DNA of 64,000 bases from assembly GCF_001188955.3 (NCBI RefSeq), contig NZ_JPRF03000023.1, positions 62,001 to 126,000 on the forward strand. Reading direction: 5' to 3'. A program made the translations under genes and the position numbers. Below the pieces are notes generated by a model. That model was not told the DNA's origin and made no database searches. It saw only the letters and a list, made by a program, of their open reading frames with translations. This document shows positions 1 through 8,465 of the stretch, piece after piece (positions within the stretch are counted from its first letter, which is position 1; the number at the start of each line of letters is the position of its first letter). This stretch comes from Kitasatospora aureofaciens (GTDB lineage Bacteria; Actinomycetota; Actinomycetes; Streptomycetales; Streptomycetaceae).

Positions 1-46
1 TGGAAGTCCCGCCGCCAGGAATTCACAGGGACAGGAGGGGAGTGCC

Positions 47-484
47 GTGTCGCGCATGCAGCCGCACCATGCCAGCTCCGCCCCGAGCGCGGACCACCTG
101 GGCCAGGAGCCGGTGGGCGAGCTGGTACAGCAAGCCTCGCAGCAGCTCACCGAGCTGGTGCGAGGCGAACTGCGCCTGGCGCAGGCGGAGATGAAGGAAA
201 AGGGCAAACTCTACGGCAAGGGCGGCGGCCTGTTCGGCGGCGCCGGCGTGGTCGGCTTCCTGATGGCCCAGGCGCTGGTCGCCACCGTGATCGCCGCACT
301 GGCGGTGGCGCTGCCGGTATGGGCGGCTGGGCTGGTCGTCACAGCGGCGCTGGCTGTGATAGCGGCGCTGATGGCCGTGAGTGGAAAGAAGCAGGTCGAC
401 CAGGCCGGGCCGCCCACGCCCAAGCAGACCGTCGAGAACGTGAAGGCCGACGTGGCCGAGATCAAGGAGAGTGCACACCGATGA
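47..484 (+). CDS. Phage-holin-like (Holin-X/DUF1469) membrane protein
   Basis: Small membrane protein of 145 residues. The N-terminal third is soluble and helical, with a short basic/acidic stretch (residues about 20-55). Two hydrophobic helices follow (about 63-85 and 90-112), then a charged tail. This architecture matches the actinobacterial Holin-X/DUF1469 family, whose role is envelope-related and not a lysis function in these hosts. The GTG start is chosen because AGGAGG (33-38) sits 8 nt upstream; an ATG three codons later is less well placed. The stop overlaps the start of the next gene (ATGA), so translation is coupled to the DUF3618 and DUF4235 genes. Function is inferred from family only. 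Confidence 0.8.
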   Translation: MSRMQPHHASSAPSADHLGQEPVGELVQQASQQLTELVRGELRLAQAEMKEKGKLYGKGGGLFGGAGVVGFLMAQALVATVIAALAVALPVWAAGLVVTAALAVIAALMAVSGKKQVDQAGPPTPKQTVENVKADVAEIKESAHR

Positions 485-963
485 CCCAGCCGCCTCACGA
501 CGAACCCATCGCCTCCAGCGTCGAGGAACTGCGCGAACAGGCCGAGCGGACCCGGGCAGAGCTCGGAGAGACGGTCCAGGCGCTCGCGGCGAAGACCGAT
601 GTCAAAGCGCGCGCCCAGGAGAAGGCCGCCGAGGTCAAGGAGCAGGCTGCGGCGAAAGCCGGCGAGCTGAGGGAGCAGGCCGCACTCAAGGCGGGGGAAC
701 TGAAGGCAACGGTCGCCGACCTGGCGCACCAGGCGCAGGACCGGCTGCCCGATCCGGTCAGGGACAAGGCCGCCCAGGCCGCCGGGCAGGCCCGGGCCAA
801 GGCCGCCGAGGTCGGTCATCTGTGGGAGGAGAAGGCGCCCGAGCCGGTGCGGGAGAAGACCGCGCGGGGGGCGCAGCTGGCGCGGGACAACCGCACGGTG
901 TTGGTGGCGGCAGCAGGAGTGGCCGTCCTGGTGTGGCTGGCCTGCCGCCGCCGGAAGGGGTGA
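481..963 (+). CDS. DUF3618 domain membrane-anchored protein
   Basis: A 160-residue protein. The N-terminal motif SSVEELREQAERTRAELGET is the DUF3618 signature. A long Ala/Lys/Glu-rich amphipathic region of repeated KAxELKEQA-type units (about 45-120) suggests a coiled coil, and one C-terminal transmembrane helix (about 138-154) ends in a basic RRRKG tail. The start ATG overlaps the stop of the holin-like gene. DUF3618 proteins usually sit beside holin-like and DUF4235 genes in streptomycetes, as here. The biochemical role is unknown; the layout suggests a membrane-tethered coiled-coil protein of envelope stress. Confidence 0.85.
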   Translation: MTQPPHDEPIASSVEELREQAERTRAELGETVQALAAKTDVKARAQEKAAEVKEQAAAKAGELREQAALKAGELKATVADLAHQAQDRLPDPVRDKAAQAAGQARAKAAEVGHLWEEKAPEPVREKTARGAQLARDNRTVLVAAAGVAVLVWLACRRRKG

Positions 964-968
964 GCCGG

Positions 969-1235
969 GTGAAGGCATCGAAGATCGCCTACAGGCCGGT
1001 CGGTCTCGCGCTCGGCGCCGTCAGTGGCCTGGCTGCGGGAGCGCTGTTCAAGCAGGCGTGGAAGGTGCTCGGTCACGACGAGGACGCTCCGGACGCCACC
1101 GACGAAGATCGTTCCTGGCCCGAGGTGCTGCTCGCAGCCACGCTCCAGGGCGCGATCTTCGCCGTGGTCAAGGCGGCCGTCGACCGCGCCGGAGCCACCG
1201 CTGTGCGTCGCTTGACCGGAACCTGGCCCGGCTGA
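969..1235 (+). CDS. DUF4235 family membrane protein
   Basis: An 88-residue protein with an N-terminal hydrophobic helix (about 8-30, GLALGAVSGLAAGALF) and a second one near residues 55-72. The motif SWPEVLLAATLQGAIFAVVKAAVDR is typical of DUF4235 (shown here only as the family hallmark around residues 50-74). It starts at GTG 969, only 5 bp after the preceding stop, with GGAAGGGG upstream, so it is the last gene of the three-gene operon. No enzymatic motif is visible and function is unknown. Confidence 0.8.
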   Translation: MKASKIAYRPVGLALGAVSGLAAGALFKQAWKVLGHDEDAPDATDEDRSWPEVLLAATLQGAIFAVVKAAVDRAGATAVRRLTGTWPG

Positions 1236-1480
1236 CGCGGATTAGGAGTCGGGAGCCGAGCACGGTTTACCGCACCGCCTCCATGTCCGCCTGCCGGGGT
1301 AGCCGACTAACGGCGGCCACGAGCTGCTGAAGAACCACACTGTCCTCGACCGACCGATGCTGTCCGGAGGGCGGCTCAGGAAGGAGATCCACCTCCGGGT
1401 GCGAACGGTACCGGTCGGCCGCCGTCGAAGTCGTCGACGGCGGCCCAGGCCGGACTCCGGCGGGTGGGTGCGGCGGTGGG
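1236..1480. other. Gap between convergent genes, possible eroded coding tail
   Basis: No convincing gene. One minus-strand frame ending at 1267 reads a plausible C-terminal tail (RSVEDSVVLQQLVAAVSRLP...EAVR) with moderately GC-rich third positions. It has no start or recognisable family and runs into the antisense of the CBS gene, so I treat it at most as a gene remnant. Confidence 0.3.
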
Positions 1481-2152
1481 TCAGCCGACCTGGTGCAGGG
1501 CGGCGGCCTCCGTGCGGTGGCTGAGGTGGCTGGTGAGGTCGACGACGCCGTCCACGCTTCGGCACAGGCGCTCGACCACCGGTGCCTGGCCATGGTGGTC
1601 GAGCGTGCCGGTGAGGGTGACACGGCCGTTGTGGACCTGTACGTCGAGCGCATCCGGGTCGATGCCGAGGACGCGGCGCAGGACCTCGGCCCGGATCTCC
1701 TCGCGGATCGCCGTGTCGTGCCGGAGGAACACGCGGAGCAGGTCGCTGCGGCTGACGATGCCCACCAGGCGGCCGGCCTCGTCGACGACGGGCAGGCGCT
1801 TGACGCGCTCGCTCTGCATCAGGCGGGCCGCTTCGACGACCGTCCACTCCGGGCGCGCGCACACGGCCGGGGCGGTCATCAGGCCCACGGCGGTGGTGGC
1901 CCGGCTGCGGGCGCGCTCGCGGGGCGGTAGGTCCGGGGTGAGGAGCAGTCCGGCGGGGTCTTCCCGGGCGGCCTCGTTGAGCAGCAGGTCGGCCTCGGAG
2001 ACCAGGCCGAGCGGCCGGTCTTCCTGGTCGAGGACAGGCACGGCGGTGATGTCGTGCTCGGCGAGCAGCCGGGCGATCTCTTTGAACCCGGTGTCAGGCC
2101 GTACGTGCACGACGGCCGACGTCATCAGTTCTCCCACGATCCGGTGTCGCAT
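1481..2152 (-). CDS. Tandem CBS domains plus BON domain protein
   Basis: A 223-residue protein with two CBS motifs (about residues 7-60 and 88-142; VGELMTSAVVHVRPDTGFKE and VGLMTAPAVCARPEWTVVEA) and a C-terminal BON domain (about 150-218, VHNGRVTLTGTLDHHGQ). CBS pairs bind adenine nucleotides; BON domains are associated with membranes. The ATG start at 2152 has AGGAG upstream. It lies 125 bp downstream of a universal stress gene on the same strand and probably shares its transcript. A paralogue with the same domain order lies at 46289-46945. In Mycobacterium the CBS protein Hrp1 (Rv2626c) belongs to the DosR regulon, which fits the neighbourhood. The ligand is unknown. Confidence 0.85.
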   Translation of the reverse strand: MRHRIVGELMTSAVVHVRPDTGFKEIARLLAEHDITAVPVLDQEDRPLGLVSEADLLLNEAAREDPAGLLLTPDLPPRERARSRATTAVGLMTAPAVCARPEWTVVEAARLMQSERVKRLPVVDEAGRLVGIVSRSDLLRVFLRHDTAIREEIRAEVLRRVLGIDPDALDVQVHNGRVTLTGTLDHHGQAPVVERLCRSVDGVVDLTSHLSHRTEAAALHQVG

Positions 2153-2276
2153 GGTCGGTTCGCTCCTGTTCGATCGGCGGCACGGCCGCGCGTCTGGGTG
2201 CTGGGTGTGCGGGTCACTGCGTGTGCGGCGGGCTGGGTGTGCGGGTGTGGGCCGGCGGGCCGGTGCGCCGGCCGGG

Positions 2277-2726
2277 TCAGTCGTTCCGGTGGCGAACCAC
2301 TACGACCGGGCAGGGCGCGTGCTGGACGCAGTGCTGGCCGACCGAGCCGAGCAGGGCTCCGGCGAAGCCTCCGTGTCCCCTGCTGCCGACGACCAGGAGT
2401 TCTGCGCCGTGGGCCGCCTCCAGCAGGCACGCCGCGGCGCCGCCCTCCTGCACCCGGGCCTTGATCTCGACGGCAGCGTCGCGGTCGGTCGCCTCCGTGA
2501 CGCTGTCGTCGAGGATCTTCCGTGCGATGCCCGGAAGGTCCTCGTAGGCCTCGATCGGCACCGTCCACCCGGTGGCCACCGGGTGTTGCCACGCGATCAG
2601 GGCCTCCACCACGGCGCCCTGCATGCCGGCCTGGCCGATGGCCCAGCGGAGTGCGTCGACCGATGCCGGCGATCCGTCGACACCGACCACGATCCGCTGC
2701 TGCCGCATTCCATCCTGCTCACTCAC
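2277..2726 (-). CDS. Universal stress protein (single domain)
   Basis: A 149-residue USP domain. It begins with IVVGVDGSPASVDALRWA (nucleotide-binding strand and Walker-like Asp) and ends with the ATP-binding signature GSRGHGGFAGALLGS (G-2x-G-9x-GS) followed by CPVVVVR. The GTG start at 2726 is chosen because AGGAG lies 7 nt upstream; an in-frame ATG 39 nt further upstream has no such site. Two DevR-like palindromes sit 64-100 bp upstream of the start. USPs of this ATP-binding class are recurrent members of the mycobacterial DosR regulon (for example Rv2623). It likely acts in the cytosol as a nucleotide-dependent stress regulator; the precise partner is unknown. Confidence 0.9.
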   Translation of the reverse strand: MSEQDGMRQQRIVVGVDGSPASVDALRWAIGQAGMQGAVVEALIAWQHPVATGWTVPIEAYEDLPGIARKILDDSVTEATDRDAAVEIKARVQEGGAAACLLEAAHGAELLVVGSRGHGGFAGALLGSVGQHCVQHAPCPVVVVRHRND

Positions 2727-2789
2727 TGGCCTTCTCCTTCTGTGTTCTCTGTTGGTCTCAACCATCGGCGTCGCAGCGGATGTTGCGAA

Positions 2790-2826
2790 GGACCGAACGG
2801 GTCCCGAAGGGCGGGACCTTCAGCCC
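2790..2826. promoter_or_regulatory. Two DevR/DosR-like boxes upstream of USP gene
   Basis: GGACC-GAAC-GGGTCCC (2790-2805) and GGGACC-TTCA-GCCC (2813-2826) lie 64-100 bp upstream of the USP start at 2726. Both match the imperfect palindrome GGGACC-N4-GGCCC found repeatedly in this window. Binding by the DevR-type regulator is inferred. Confidence 0.65.
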
Positions 2827-2956
2827 GACCGTTGCCCGGTACAGGGATGCGGATTCCCTTGCCGAAGGCAATGCCGTGCGGTGCGCTCTCGGGGCTGCTG
2901 GTCCCGCCTGGACCGCACGAGCGGCCGGGGCCTGCGCCGGGATCCGCGTCCTGCCC

Positions 2957-3129
2957 TCAGCGCCCCTTCCTCGGCACGACGATCAGCAGGCACTCCGTGT
3001 GCTCGACACCAGCCGCAGCGCCAGGGCCCGGCCGGTGCGGGCGGCCTCGTCCGCCGCCCAGGTGACGGCTCCGAGGCCGGCCGCGGAGCGACCGACGCCG
3101 ATGACCACGGGCCCGGGCACGGGCACGAC
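2957..3129 (-). pseudogene. Universal stress protein remnant (internal deletion and frameshift)
   Basis: One minus-strand frame encodes a USP-like N terminus (PVVIGVGRSAAGLGAVTWAA, continuing DEAARTGRALALRLV; about 3111 to 2988) and then stops at 2983. The neighbouring frame supplies a USP-like C terminus (TECLLIVVPRKGR, ending at 2957). The central 80 or so residues, including the glycine-rich ATP signature, are absent, and the Asp of VGVDGS is replaced by Gly. This is a collapsed USP gene. A DevR-like sequence (GGCCCGAAAGTCCC, 3130-3143) lies just upstream, as expected for a former regulon member. Confidence 0.65.
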
Positions 3130-3347
3130 GGCCCGAAAGTCCCGGTCCGCCGGTCCCGCGCACCCGGGATGCCACCGGGACCGTCGTTCCGCCACCGGTG
3201 ACCAACGGCCCAACGACCCACCAGCCGGCCCGGCAGCAGGCTGTCGCCACACCCCCGATCGATGGACTCGATCGCCCTGCACCAACCGCCGGGATCGCCG
3301 GTCATCCAGCCGATGACGATTCGCCGCAGTAGTTGAGGAGACATCCG
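3130..3347. promoter_or_regulatory. Upstream region of ohyA with a DevR-like box
   Basis: No gene is seen here. GGCCCGAAAGTCCC (3130-3143; reverse strand GGGACTTTCGGGCC) resembles the DosR consensus, and a weaker TGACCAACGGCCC lies near 3199-3211. Either could serve the divergent ohyA (start 3348) or the dead USP remnant. GAGGAG at 3335-3340 is the ohyA ribosome binding site. Confidence 0.45.
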
Positions 3348-4916
3348 ATGCCCAAGGCTCACCTGGTCGGCGGCGGCATAGCCGCCCTGTCCGCAGCAGC
3401 GTTCCTCATCCGGGACACGGGTTTCGCCGGCGGCGACATCCACCTCTATGAGGGCCAGGACGAGGTCGGCGGCAGCCTCGACGCGGGCGGCACGCCCGAG
3501 ACGGGGTACACGATGCGCGGCGGCCGGATGTTCGAGGCGCAGTTCCGTTGCACGTACGACCTGTTGTCCGGGATCCCGTCGCTGGACGACCCGTCGAAGT
3601 CGGCCACCCAGGACATCTTCGACTCACACGAGGAGTCCCCCTGGGACGACCCCGCGCGGCTGGTGCGGGCGGGTGGCGAGATCTGCGACGGACACGCCAT
3701 GGGCTTCTCCGAACGCCACCGGCTCGAACTGGTCAAGTGCCTGGCCACGCCCGAGCGGCTGTTGGACGGCAAGCGCATCACGGACTGCTTCGACGAGGAC
3801 TTCTTCACCACCGACTTCTGGTACATGTGGTGCACCACCTTCGCGTTCGAACCCTGGCACAGTGCCATCGAGTTCCGGCGCTACCTCAAGCGGTTCGTCC
3901 ACCTCTTCCCGGAGTTCGAGACGATGTCCGGGATCTACCGGACCCGCTACAACCAGTACGACTCGATCGTCCGACCGCTCACCGCCTGGCTCCTGGAGCA
4001 GGGCGTCCACCTCCACACCGGCCGCCGGGTCGCGGACCTGGCCTTCCGGCACGGGCCCGGCACGAACGTCGAGCGCATCCACTTCACCGGCAAGCACACC
4101 GACCTCCCAGTCGCCGAGGACGACCTCGTGTTCGTCACCAACGGATCGATGACCGCCGACTCCGTCCTCGGCTCCCACACCGCCCCGCCGGCGAACCCGA
4201 ACACCTCCCTCAGCCCCGACTCCTTCCTGCTGTGGCACCGGATCGCGCGCGGCCGCGACGACTTCGGCAACCCCGCCGTCTTCGACCGCCACCCGGACGA
4301 ATCCACCTGGGAGTCCTTCACCGTCACCGCCAAGGGCCCCGCTTTCCTCGACTGGATGGAGAAGTTCACCGGCCGCCCGACCGGCCGCGGCGGCCTGCTC
4401 ACCCTCACCGACTCCCCGTGGCTGCTCACCGTCGTCGTCAACCGCCAGCCGGTCTACCAGCAGCAGCCCGAAGGCGTCTCCGTGTGGTGGGGCTACGGCC
4501 TCTTCCCCGACAAGCCCGGCACCTTCGTCAAGAAGCCGATGCGGGAGTGCAGCGGCGCGGAGATCCTCCACGAGGTCCTCCAGCACCTGGCCGTGGACCC
4601 CGACATCGCCGACCGGATCGTCGGGACCTCGACCGTCGTCCCCTGCCTGATGCCGTACATCACCAGCCAGTTCCTGACGCGCAGCCACGGCGACCGGCCG
4701 CAGGTGGTCCCGAGGGGCTCCACCAACCTCGCCTTCATCGGCCAGTACGCCGAGGTCCCCGACGACGTCGTCTTCACCGTCGAGTACTCCGTGCGGACCG
4801 CCTGGACCGCCGTCACGCAACTGCTCGACCTCGACCGGCAGCCCCCGGCCGTCTACAAGGGCCACCACGACCCGCACCTCCTGGCCCAGGCGCTGCACAC
4901 CATGCACCGGAAGTAG
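3348..4916 (+). CDS. ohyA: Oleate hydratase (myosin-cross-reactive antigen family)
   Basis: A 522-residue FAD-dependent fatty-acid hydratase (EC 4.2.1.53 class) that adds water to the cis-9 double bond of unsaturated fatty acids. The N-terminal Rossmann motif LVGGGIAALSAAAFLIRD (residues about 5-22) is followed by YEGQDEVGGSLDAGG and the family segments MRGGRMFE and YNQYDSIVRPL. Length is close to the family's usual 520-590. The ATG at 3348 is preceded by GAGGAG with 7 nt spacing. It lies between stress genes and the fermentation block, divergent from a USP remnant with a DevR-like box. Hydroxylation of membrane-derived fatty acids is known as a detoxification or stress step in Gram-positive bacteria; a role in anaerobic survival here is inference. 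Confidence 0.93.
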   Translation: MPKAHLVGGGIAALSAAAFLIRDTGFAGGDIHLYEGQDEVGGSLDAGGTPETGYTMRGGRMFEAQFRCTYDLLSGIPSLDDPSKSATQDIFDSHEESPWDDPARLVRAGGEICDGHAMGFSERHRLELVKCLATPERLLDGKRITDCFDEDFFTTDFWYMWCTTFAFEPWHSAIEFRRYLKRFVHLFPEFETMSGIYRTRYNQYDSIVRPLTAWLLEQGVHLHTGRRVADLAFRHGPGTNVERIHFTGKHTDLPVAEDDLVFVTNGSMTADSVLGSHTAPPANPNTSLSPDSFLLWHRIARGRDDFGNPAVFDRHPDESTWESFTVTAKGPAFLDWMEKFTGRPTGRGGLLTLTDSPWLLTVVVNRQPVYQQQPEGVSVWWGYGLFPDKPGTFVKKPMRECSGAEILHEVLQHLAVDPDIADRIVGTSTVVPCLMPYITSQFLTRSHGDRPQVVPRGSTNLAFIGQYAEVPDDVVFTVEYSVRTAWTAVTQLLDLDRQPPAVYKGHHDPHLLAQALHTMHRK

Positions 4917-4932
4917 CCCGACCGGCTCGCCC

Positions 4933-4961
4933 CGGGGAGGCGGGCACCGCCCGCCTCCCCG
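4933..4961 (+). terminator. Strong hairpin terminator after ohyA
   Basis: A perfect 13-bp stem, CGGGGAGGCGGGC (4933-4945), loop ACC, GCCCGCCTCCCCG (4949-4961), lies 16 bp after the ohyA stop. There is no U-tract, as is common in streptomycetes. Confidence 0.8.
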
Positions 4962-5018
4962 CTGCATGAGCCGGCGCGTCCTTCCCTCAGGAGGCAAGGA
5001 GGCGCCGGCTCATGCAGC
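4961..5018. repeat. Second long inverted repeat downstream of ohyA
   Basis: A 17-bp perfect inverted repeat, GCTGCATGAGCCGGCGC (4961-4977) and its complement (5002-5018). The 24-nt loop can extend the stem further (TCCTT pairing with AAGGA). It abuts the first terminator hairpin, so tandem terminators or a structured RNA are possible. Confidence 0.7.
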
Positions 5019-5125
5019 TCCCGGTGCAGCACCCCTGCTTTCCGACACCGAGCCTGCCACGGCCTGGAGGCCCCGTCGGCCCGCGGCACGTGCCCGTCAC
5101 GGCACCTCGGCCCCGGAGCACACCA

Positions 5126-5156
5126 GAACGAGGCTTCCCGTCGGGGGGCCTCGTTC
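5126..5156. terminator. Hairpin between convergent ohyA and pflA
   Basis: GAACGAGGC (5126-5134) pairs with GCCTCGTTC (5148-5156), a 9-bp stem with a 13-nt loop. It lies 45 bp beyond the pflA stop and reads as a terminator for the adhE-pflB-pflA unit. Confidence 0.65.
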
Positions 5157-5200
5157 TCTCGCGATGCGTCGGTGTCCGCATCCGCGTCCGATCAGGGCCG

Positions 5201-6013
5201 TCAGACGGTGCGCAGGCCGTGGGCCTCGAACACGGCACGCGCCTGCGCCGTCTGGTCGCCGGTGGGCACCGGGGCGTCCGCCAGCGTGCAGTCCAGGCCC
5301 AGCGCGCGCCACTTCGCCACGCCGAGCTTGTGGAACGGAAGGACGTCGACCCGGGTGACGTTGCCCAGCGAGGCGGCGAATGCGGCGACCCCCTCGACGT
5401 TCTCGACGGCGTCCGTCAGTCCGGGGACGAGGACGAAGCGGACCCAGACCTCCTTGCCGAGGTCGGCCAGGCGGCGGGCGAAGTCCAGGGTGGGGGCGAG
5501 CCGCTGCCCGGTCAGGTGCCGGTAGAGGGCGCGGTCCCAGGACTTGATGTCGATCAGGACGAGGTCGGTGTCGGCGAGCAGCGCGTCGGTGGCGCGGGTG
5601 CCCAGGAAGCCGGAGGTGTCCAGCGCGGTGTGTAGCCCGAGGTCGTGCTTGAAGCGGTGCAGCAACTCGCCGGTGAAGACCGGCTGGAGCAACGGCTCAC
5701 CACCGCTGACGGTGGCGCCGCCGCCCGAAGCGCGGATGAACTCGACGCACTTGGCCGCCTCGCTGACGATCTCGTCCGCGCGGATGCGTCGCCCGTCCCG
5801 CAGGTGCCAGGTGTCGGGGTTGTGGCAGTACAGGCAGCGCAGCGGGCAGCCGGCCAGGAAGGCGACGAAGCGGGTGCCGGGGCCGTCGACGCCGGTGGAC
5901 AGGTCCCAGGAGTGGAACATTCCGCCGGCCGGGCGCCTGGTGACGGCGGCGGCCGGTGTCGCGGCCGACGCGGATCGACTCGGCAGGTGGACGGGCAGGA
6001 TGGGGTCGGGCAT
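5201..6013 (-). CDS. pflA: Pyruvate formate-lyase activating enzyme (radical SAM)
   Basis: A 270-residue radical SAM activase that installs the glycyl radical on PflB using S-adenosylmethionine and a [4Fe-4S] cluster. The cluster motif GCPLRCLYCHNPDTW has Cys56-x3-Cys60-x2-Cys63. The GGE motif is seen in TVSGGEPLLQ (SAM binding), and the C-terminal segment VDVLPFHKLGVAKW is typical of PFL-AE. An N-terminal extension of about 30 residues precedes the usual GMFHSWDLSTGVDGPGTRFV start. ATG 6013 is preceded by GGGAGA. It lies 86 bp downstream of pflB on the same strand. The enzyme is cytosolic and oxygen-sensitive, consistent with induction only under oxygen limitation. Confidence 0.95.
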   Translation of the reverse strand: MPDPILPVHLPSRSASAATPAAAVTRRPAGGMFHSWDLSTGVDGPGTRFVAFLAGCPLRCLYCHNPDTWHLRDGRRIRADEIVSEAAKCVEFIRASGGGATVSGGEPLLQPVFTGELLHRFKHDLGLHTALDTSGFLGTRATDALLADTDLVLIDIKSWDRALYRHLTGQRLAPTLDFARRLADLGKEVWVRFVLVPGLTDAVENVEGVAAFAASLGNVTRVDVLPFHKLGVAKWRALGLDCTLADAPVPTGDQTAQARAVFEAHGLRTV

Positions 6014-6099
6014 GGGAATCTCCCGGTCATGCGCGGTGCCGGCGCCCTGGTCGGGGATGCGCCGGCACCGCGAGCGGGGGGGTGGGCCTGCAGCGAGGG

Positions 6100-8367
6100 C
6101 TACAGGGCGTCGTGGAAGGTGCGGCCGATCACGTCGAGTTGCTGTTCGTGGGTGAGCCGGACGAAGTTGACCGCGTAGCCGCTGACCCGGATGGTGAGCT
6201 GCGGGTACTTCTCCGGGTGGTCCATGGCGTCCAGCAGGGTGTCGCGGTCCAGGACGTTGACGTTCATGTGGAAGCCGCGGCAGGTGGTGTACCCGTCCAG
6301 CACGCCGACCAGATTGCGCACCCGTTCCTCGGGGGTGCGGCCGAGCGCGTCCGGGGTGACGGTGTTGGTGAGCGAGATGCCGTCTTCGGCGTGCTCGTAC
6401 GGCAGCTTCGCGACGGACAGCGCGCTGGCCAGGTAGCCGTGGGCGTCGCGCCCGTTCATCGGGTTGGCGCCGGGGGAGAACGGCTCGCCGGCCCGCCGTC
6501 CGTCCGGGGTGTTGCCGGTCTTCTTGCCGTAGACGACGTTGGAGGTGATGGTCAGGACGGACTGGGTGTGCTCGGCGCCCCGGTAGGTGGGGTGCTTGCG
6601 CACCTTCGCCATGAAGTCCTCGACCAGTCGGACGGCGATCGAGTCCGCCCGGTCGTCGTTGTTGCCGTACGCCGGGTACTCCCCGTCGACCAGGTAGTCG
6701 GTGACCAGCCCGGTCTCGTTCCGCACGGGCCGGACCCTCGCGTACTTGATGGCCGACAGCGAGTCGGCGGCCACAGCGAGCCCGGCGATGCCGCAGGCCA
6801 TGGTGCGCCGCACGGCTCGGTCGTGGAGGGCCATTTCGAGGCGCTCGTAGGCGTACTTGTCGTGCATGTAGTGGATCACGTCGAGGGCGTGGACGTACGT
6901 CTCGGCGAGCCACTCCATCTGCTCGTCGAAGCGGGCCAGCACCTCCTCGTAGTCGAGGACGGCCCCGCCGACCGGTGTGGTGGCCGGGCCGACCTGGGCG
7001 CCGGACTTCTCGTCGCGGCCTCCGTTGATCGCGTAGAGCAGGGTCTTGGCGAGGTTGACCCGGGCGCCGAAGAACTGCATCTGCTTGCCGACCTCCATCG
7101 CGGAGACGCAGCAGGCGATCGCGGTGTCGTCGCCGAAGCGCGGGCGCATCAGCTCGTCGGACTCGTACTGGACGGAGGAGGTGTCGATGGACACCTTCGC
7201 GCAGAACTCCTTGAATCCCCCGGGGAGTTGTGGCGACCAGAAGACGGTCATGTTCGGCTCGGGGGCCGGTCCCAGGTTGTAGAGGGTCTGCAGGTAGCGG
7301 AAGGAGGTCCGGGTGACGAGGGTGCGGCCGTCGGTGCCCATGCCGCCGATCGACTCGGTCACCCAGGTCGGGTCCCCGGAGAACAGCTCGTCGTACTCGG
7401 GGGTGCGCAGGAAGCGGACGATCCGCAGCTTGATGATGAAGTCGTCGATCAGTTCCTGCGTCTGGCGTTCGGTCAGCAGGCCTGCTTCCAGGTCGCGCTG
7501 GAGGTAGACGTCGAGGAAGGTGGAGGTGCGGCCGAGCGACATGGCCGCGCCGTTCTGCTCCTTCACCGCGGCCAGGTAGGCGAAGTAGAGCCATTGGATC
7601 GCCTCCCGGCCGGTGCGCGCCGGGCCGGAGATGTCGTGACCGTACCCGGCGGCCATCTCCTTGAGTTCGCCCAGTGCCCGGATCTGCTCGGCGAGTTCCT
7701 CGCGTTCGCGGATCGTCTCCTCCAGTCGGGCGGGGTCGGTGGGCGGCGCGTCCAGTTCGGCCTTCTCGGCGCGCTTGGCCTCGACCAGCCGGTCCACGCC
7801 GTAGAGGGCGACGCGGCGGTAGTCGCCGATGATCCGGCCACGGCCGTAGGCGTCCGGCAGGCCGGTGATGACGCCGGCTTTGCGGGCGGCGAGGATCTCG
7901 GGGGTGTAGGCGTCGAAGACCCCGTCGTTGTGGGTCTTGCGGTAACGGGTGAAGACCTGCTCCAGCTGCGGGTCGACCGGGTAGCCGTAGGTGCGCAGTG
8001 CGCCCGCGACCATCCGCCAGCCGCCGTAGGGCATGATCGCGCGCTTGAGCGGGGCGTCGGTCTGCAGGCCGACGATCAGCTCCTTCTCCCGGTCGATCCA
8101 GCCGGGGGCGTGCGCGGTGATGCCGGCCGGGACGTCGTAGGCGACGTCGTACACGCCCTTGGCACGTTCCTCGGGGAAGCGGTCGGTGATCTGCCGCCAC
8201 ACCTCGGCGGTGCGCTCGGTCGGGCCGGCCAGGAAGGCGGCGTCGCCCTCGTACGGGGTGTAGTTGTGCTGGATGAAATCACGGACGTCGATCGTGTTGC
8301 ACCACAGGCCGCCCTTGAAGCCGTCCCAGGCCGTCCGGGTGGTCGCGTCCGTCTGCTGGACAGTCAT
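6100..8367 (-). CDS. pflB: Formate C-acetyltransferase (pyruvate formate-lyase)
   Basis: A 755-residue glycyl-radical enzyme (EC 2.3.1.54) converting pyruvate and CoA to acetyl-CoA and formate. Full length compared with E. coli PflB (760). The catalytic pair Cys419-Cys420 is seen in [11 protein letters not shown], and the radical glycine Gly730 in [19 protein letters not shown]. The start at 8367 ([10 protein letters not shown]) has GGGAGC upstream. The gene sits between adhE and pflA on one strand. Two DevR-like boxes 60-96 bp upstream suggest its own promoter within the cluster. The enzyme needs strict anoxia once activated, which is remarkable in a lineage regarded as aerobic. All active-site residues are present, so it is predicted functional. 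Confidence 0.97.
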   Translation of the reverse strand: MTVQQTDATTRTAWDGFKGGLWCNTIDVRDFIQHNYTPYEGDAAFLAGPTERTAEVWRQITDRFPEERAKGVYDVAYDVPAGITAHAPGWIDREKELIVGLQTDAPLKRAIMPYGGWRMVAGALRTYGYPVDPQLEQVFTRYRKTHNDGVFDAYTPEILAARKAGVITGLPDAYGRGRIIGDYRRVALYGVDRLVEAKRAEKAELDAPPTDPARLEETIREREELAEQIRALGELKEMAAGYGHDISGPARTGREAIQWLYFAYLAAVKEQNGAAMSLGRTSTFLDVYLQRDLEAGLLTERQTQELIDDFIIKLRIVRFLRTPEYDELFSGDPTWVTESIGGMGTDGRTLVTRTSFRYLQTLYNLGPAPEPNMTVFWSPQLPGGFKEFCAKVSIDTSSVQYESDELMRPRFGDDTAIACCVSAMEVGKQMQFFGARVNLAKTLLYAINGGRDEKSGAQVGPATTPVGGAVLDYEEVLARFDEQMEWLAETYVHALDVIHYMHDKYAYERLEMALHDRAVRRTMACGIAGLAVAADSLSAIKYARVRPVRNETGLVTDYLVDGEYPAYGNNDDRADSIAVRLVEDFMAKVRKHPTYRGAEHTQSVLTITSNVVYGKKTGNTPDGRRAGEPFSPGANPMNGRDAHGYLASALSVAKLPYEHAEDGISLTNTVTPDALGRTPEERVRNLVGVLDGYTTCRGFHMNVNVLDRDTLLDAMDHPEKYPQLTIRVSGYAVNFVRLTHEQQLDVIGRTFHDAL

Positions 8368-8426
8368 TTCTGCTCCCGCTTCGATTCCCTCGTCACCATG
8401 GTGGTTGGTCGACGGCCCCGGCCCTT

Positions 8427-8463
8427 GTCCGGAAAGTCCCCGCTGGCCTGGGCCATTGGTCCC
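8427..8463. promoter_or_regulatory. DevR-like boxes upstream of pflB
   Basis: GTCCGGAAAGTCCCC (8427-8441) and GGGCCATTGGTCCC (8450-8463; reverse GGGACC-AATG-GCCC) occupy the 98-bp adhE-pflB gap, 60-96 bp upstream of the pflB start. They imply an internal promoter. Confidence 0.65.
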
Positions 8464-8465
8464 TT

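Noticed and set aside
5201..8200. A 999-residue frame covering pflA and beyond
   Set aside because: Only the last 270 residues are pflA; the upstream part is antisense-like Arg/Pro-rich shadow of pflB.
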